A stretch of 7,125 nt of DNA from Desulfobacterales bacterium HSG17. GTDB lineage: Bacteria > Desulfobacterota > Desulfobacteria > Desulfobacterales > Desulfococcaceae. A program made the position numbers and the translations under genes. Position 1 is the first letter of the stretch. Each line of letters begins with the position of its first letter. Under the pieces are notes generated by a model, which worked only from the letters and a program-made list of their open reading frames with translations, did no database searches and was not told the origin of the DNA. Shown in pieces: positions 6,331 to 7,125 of this stretch. The stretch spans positions 1-7,125 of the forward strand of contig JAUCGD010000165.1 of NCBI GenBank assembly GCA_030377945.1, written 5' to 3'.

Positions 6331-7110
6331 ATGCTTTTTAAATTAGAGCAAATCTCCTTTTCCTATGAAACCCGTCAGGTTATAAATAATCTTGACCTAA
6401 AGCTTGAACCTGGATTTTTTTACGGAATATTAGGCCCTAACGGATGCGGGAAAAGTACATTAATTGATCTGCTTATGGGACATCAACGGCCAGAATCAGG
6501 GATTATAAGTTTCCAGGGAAAAGATTTGAAAACCTGTTCCAAATCCGAACTTGCATGTGAAATAGCCCTGGTTCCCCAGAATTTTTATATTAATTTTCCT
6601 TTTACAGGCCGTGAAATAGTTCTTATGGGCAGGTACCCTCATATGCCCCGTTTTTCTCAGCCTTCTGCACATGATACTGATATTGTTGATGAAGTTATGG
6701 AAAAAACCGGAACAGCAGGATTTAAAGACCGCTACATGACGGAAATGAGCGGTGGAGAACGGCAGAGAATTGTTTTTGCCCGTGCCCTGGCACAGGAAAC
6801 ACCAGTGCTTTTACTTGATGAAGCAACATCTAATCTGGATATAAAGCATACCCTGACTCTTTTGGATATTGTTGCAGGTGATATTAGAGACAAAGGCAGA
6901 ACCGCTGTTGCTGTAATCCAGGATATAAATCTGGCTGCTACCTATTGCCAGCGTTTGATAATAATGAAACAAGGTAAGATAGCAGCATTTGGTGATACTG
7001 ATAAAGTTTTAACTGAAAATAATATAAAAAATGTATTTGATGTGAATTCTCATATCTATTTTGATTTGTTTTCGGATTCCAGAAAGGTGAGTTTTAAAAA
7101 AGGTAAATGA
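6331..7110 (+). CDS. BtuD/FecE-type ABC importer ATPase
   Basis: Nucleotide-binding subunit that powers the importer whose permease is at 4344; cytoplasmic face of the inner membrane, 259 aa, normal length. Motifs in order: Walker A GPNGCGKST (35-43), Q-loop VPQNF (Q83), the GREIVLMGRYPH segment (93-104) typical of the B12/siderophore class, signature MSGGERQR (139-146), Walker B LLLDE (160-164) with catalytic E164, and D-loop SNLD (167-170). The switch position, usually His in a V-x-H-D-x-N motif, is Q197 in VIQDIN, which is unusual because that residue contacts the ATP gamma-phosphate. It starts 14 nt after the PD-(D/E)XK gene with a weak ribosome binding site, so it likely relies on readthrough transcription and local coupling. 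Its TGA overlaps a possible next ATG. Confidence 0.93.
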   Translation: MLFKLEQISFSYETRQVINNLDLKLEPGFFYGILGPNGCGKSTLIDLLMGHQRPESGIISFQGKDLKTCSKSELACEIALVPQNFYINFPFTGREIVLMGRYPHMPRFSQPSAHDTDIVDEVMEKTGTAGFKDRYMTEMSGGERQRIVFARALAQETPVLLLDEATSNLDIKHTLTLLDIVAGDIRDKGRTAVAVIQDINLAATYCQRLIIMKQGKIAAFGDTDKVLTENNIKNVFDVNSHIYFDLFSDSRKVSFKKGK

Positions 7111-7125
7111 ATAAGATATTTATAA
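7107..7125 (+). CDS. Possible start of the next gene, cut by the window end
   Basis: An ATG at 7107 overlaps the ATPase stop as ATGA, with AAGGT just upstream (7100-7104). Only MNKIFI is visible. A basic-then-hydrophobic start and the position after an importer ATPase would suit a signal peptide of a substrate-binding protein, the component missing from this operon, but six residues cannot show it. Confidence 0.3.

Overview
The window is AT-rich and densely coding. Every convincing gene reads on the + strand, with short gaps or overlaps. The combination of a soluble REC-PAS-kinase-REC hybrid kinase, an anaerobe-style corrin methyltransferase next to a BtuC/FecCD-type importer, and a PD-(D/E)XK protein with a C-terminal LSGL/DRL repeat suggests a Desulfobacterota (sulfate-reducer-like) genome. 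That placement is inferred from gene content and protein style, not from any phylogenetic marker.

Layout: (1) 2-1948, a soluble hybrid histidine kinase with a receiver at each end. (2) 1969-3112, a broken signalling locus. A receiver domain whose phosphoacceptor Asp is replaced by Asn runs out of frame into the second half of a kinase ATPase domain plus an intact receiver. The dimerisation domain, phosphoacceptor His and N-box are missing, so this looks like an internal deletion with a frameshift in a kinase resembling its upstream neighbour. (3) 3129-3563, an unrecognised small protein made of two 70-residue repeats, each HTH-like with an S-C and a C-Q-x-G-x-F motif. (4) 3572-4354, precorrin-4/cobalt-precorrin-4 C11-methyltransferase (cobM/cbiF). 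(5) 4344-5372, a BtuC/FecD-type permease overlapping cobM by 11 bp. (6) 5417-6316, a PD-(D/E)XK nuclease-like gene lying between permease and ATPase. (7) 6331-7110, the importer's ATPase, whose switch histidine is Gln. (8) 7107 onward, the possible start of another coupled gene, cut by the window end.

Genes 3129-7110 look like one transcription unit joining a corrin-ring methylation step to import of a corrinoid, metal-chelate or similar substrate. No substrate-binding protein is visible; it may lie downstream. No cobalamin riboswitch, tRNA, rRNA, CRISPR array, insertion sequence or convincing terminator was found, and no intergenic gap exceeds 50 bases.

The most interesting signal is inside the PD-(D/E)XK gene. 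A full AGGAGGT Shine-Dalgarno (6049-6055) sits 6 nt before an in-frame ATG at 6062, while the gene's own start at 5417 has almost no ribosome binding site. Internal initiation there would make an 84-residue protein carrying only the C-terminal repeat region. This is the layout known for E. coli rpn genes, where an intragenic small protein (RpnS) neutralises the full-length nuclease toxin (RpnL). The gene may therefore be a one-gene toxin-antitoxin or phage-defence module carried inside a cobalamin-related transport operon.
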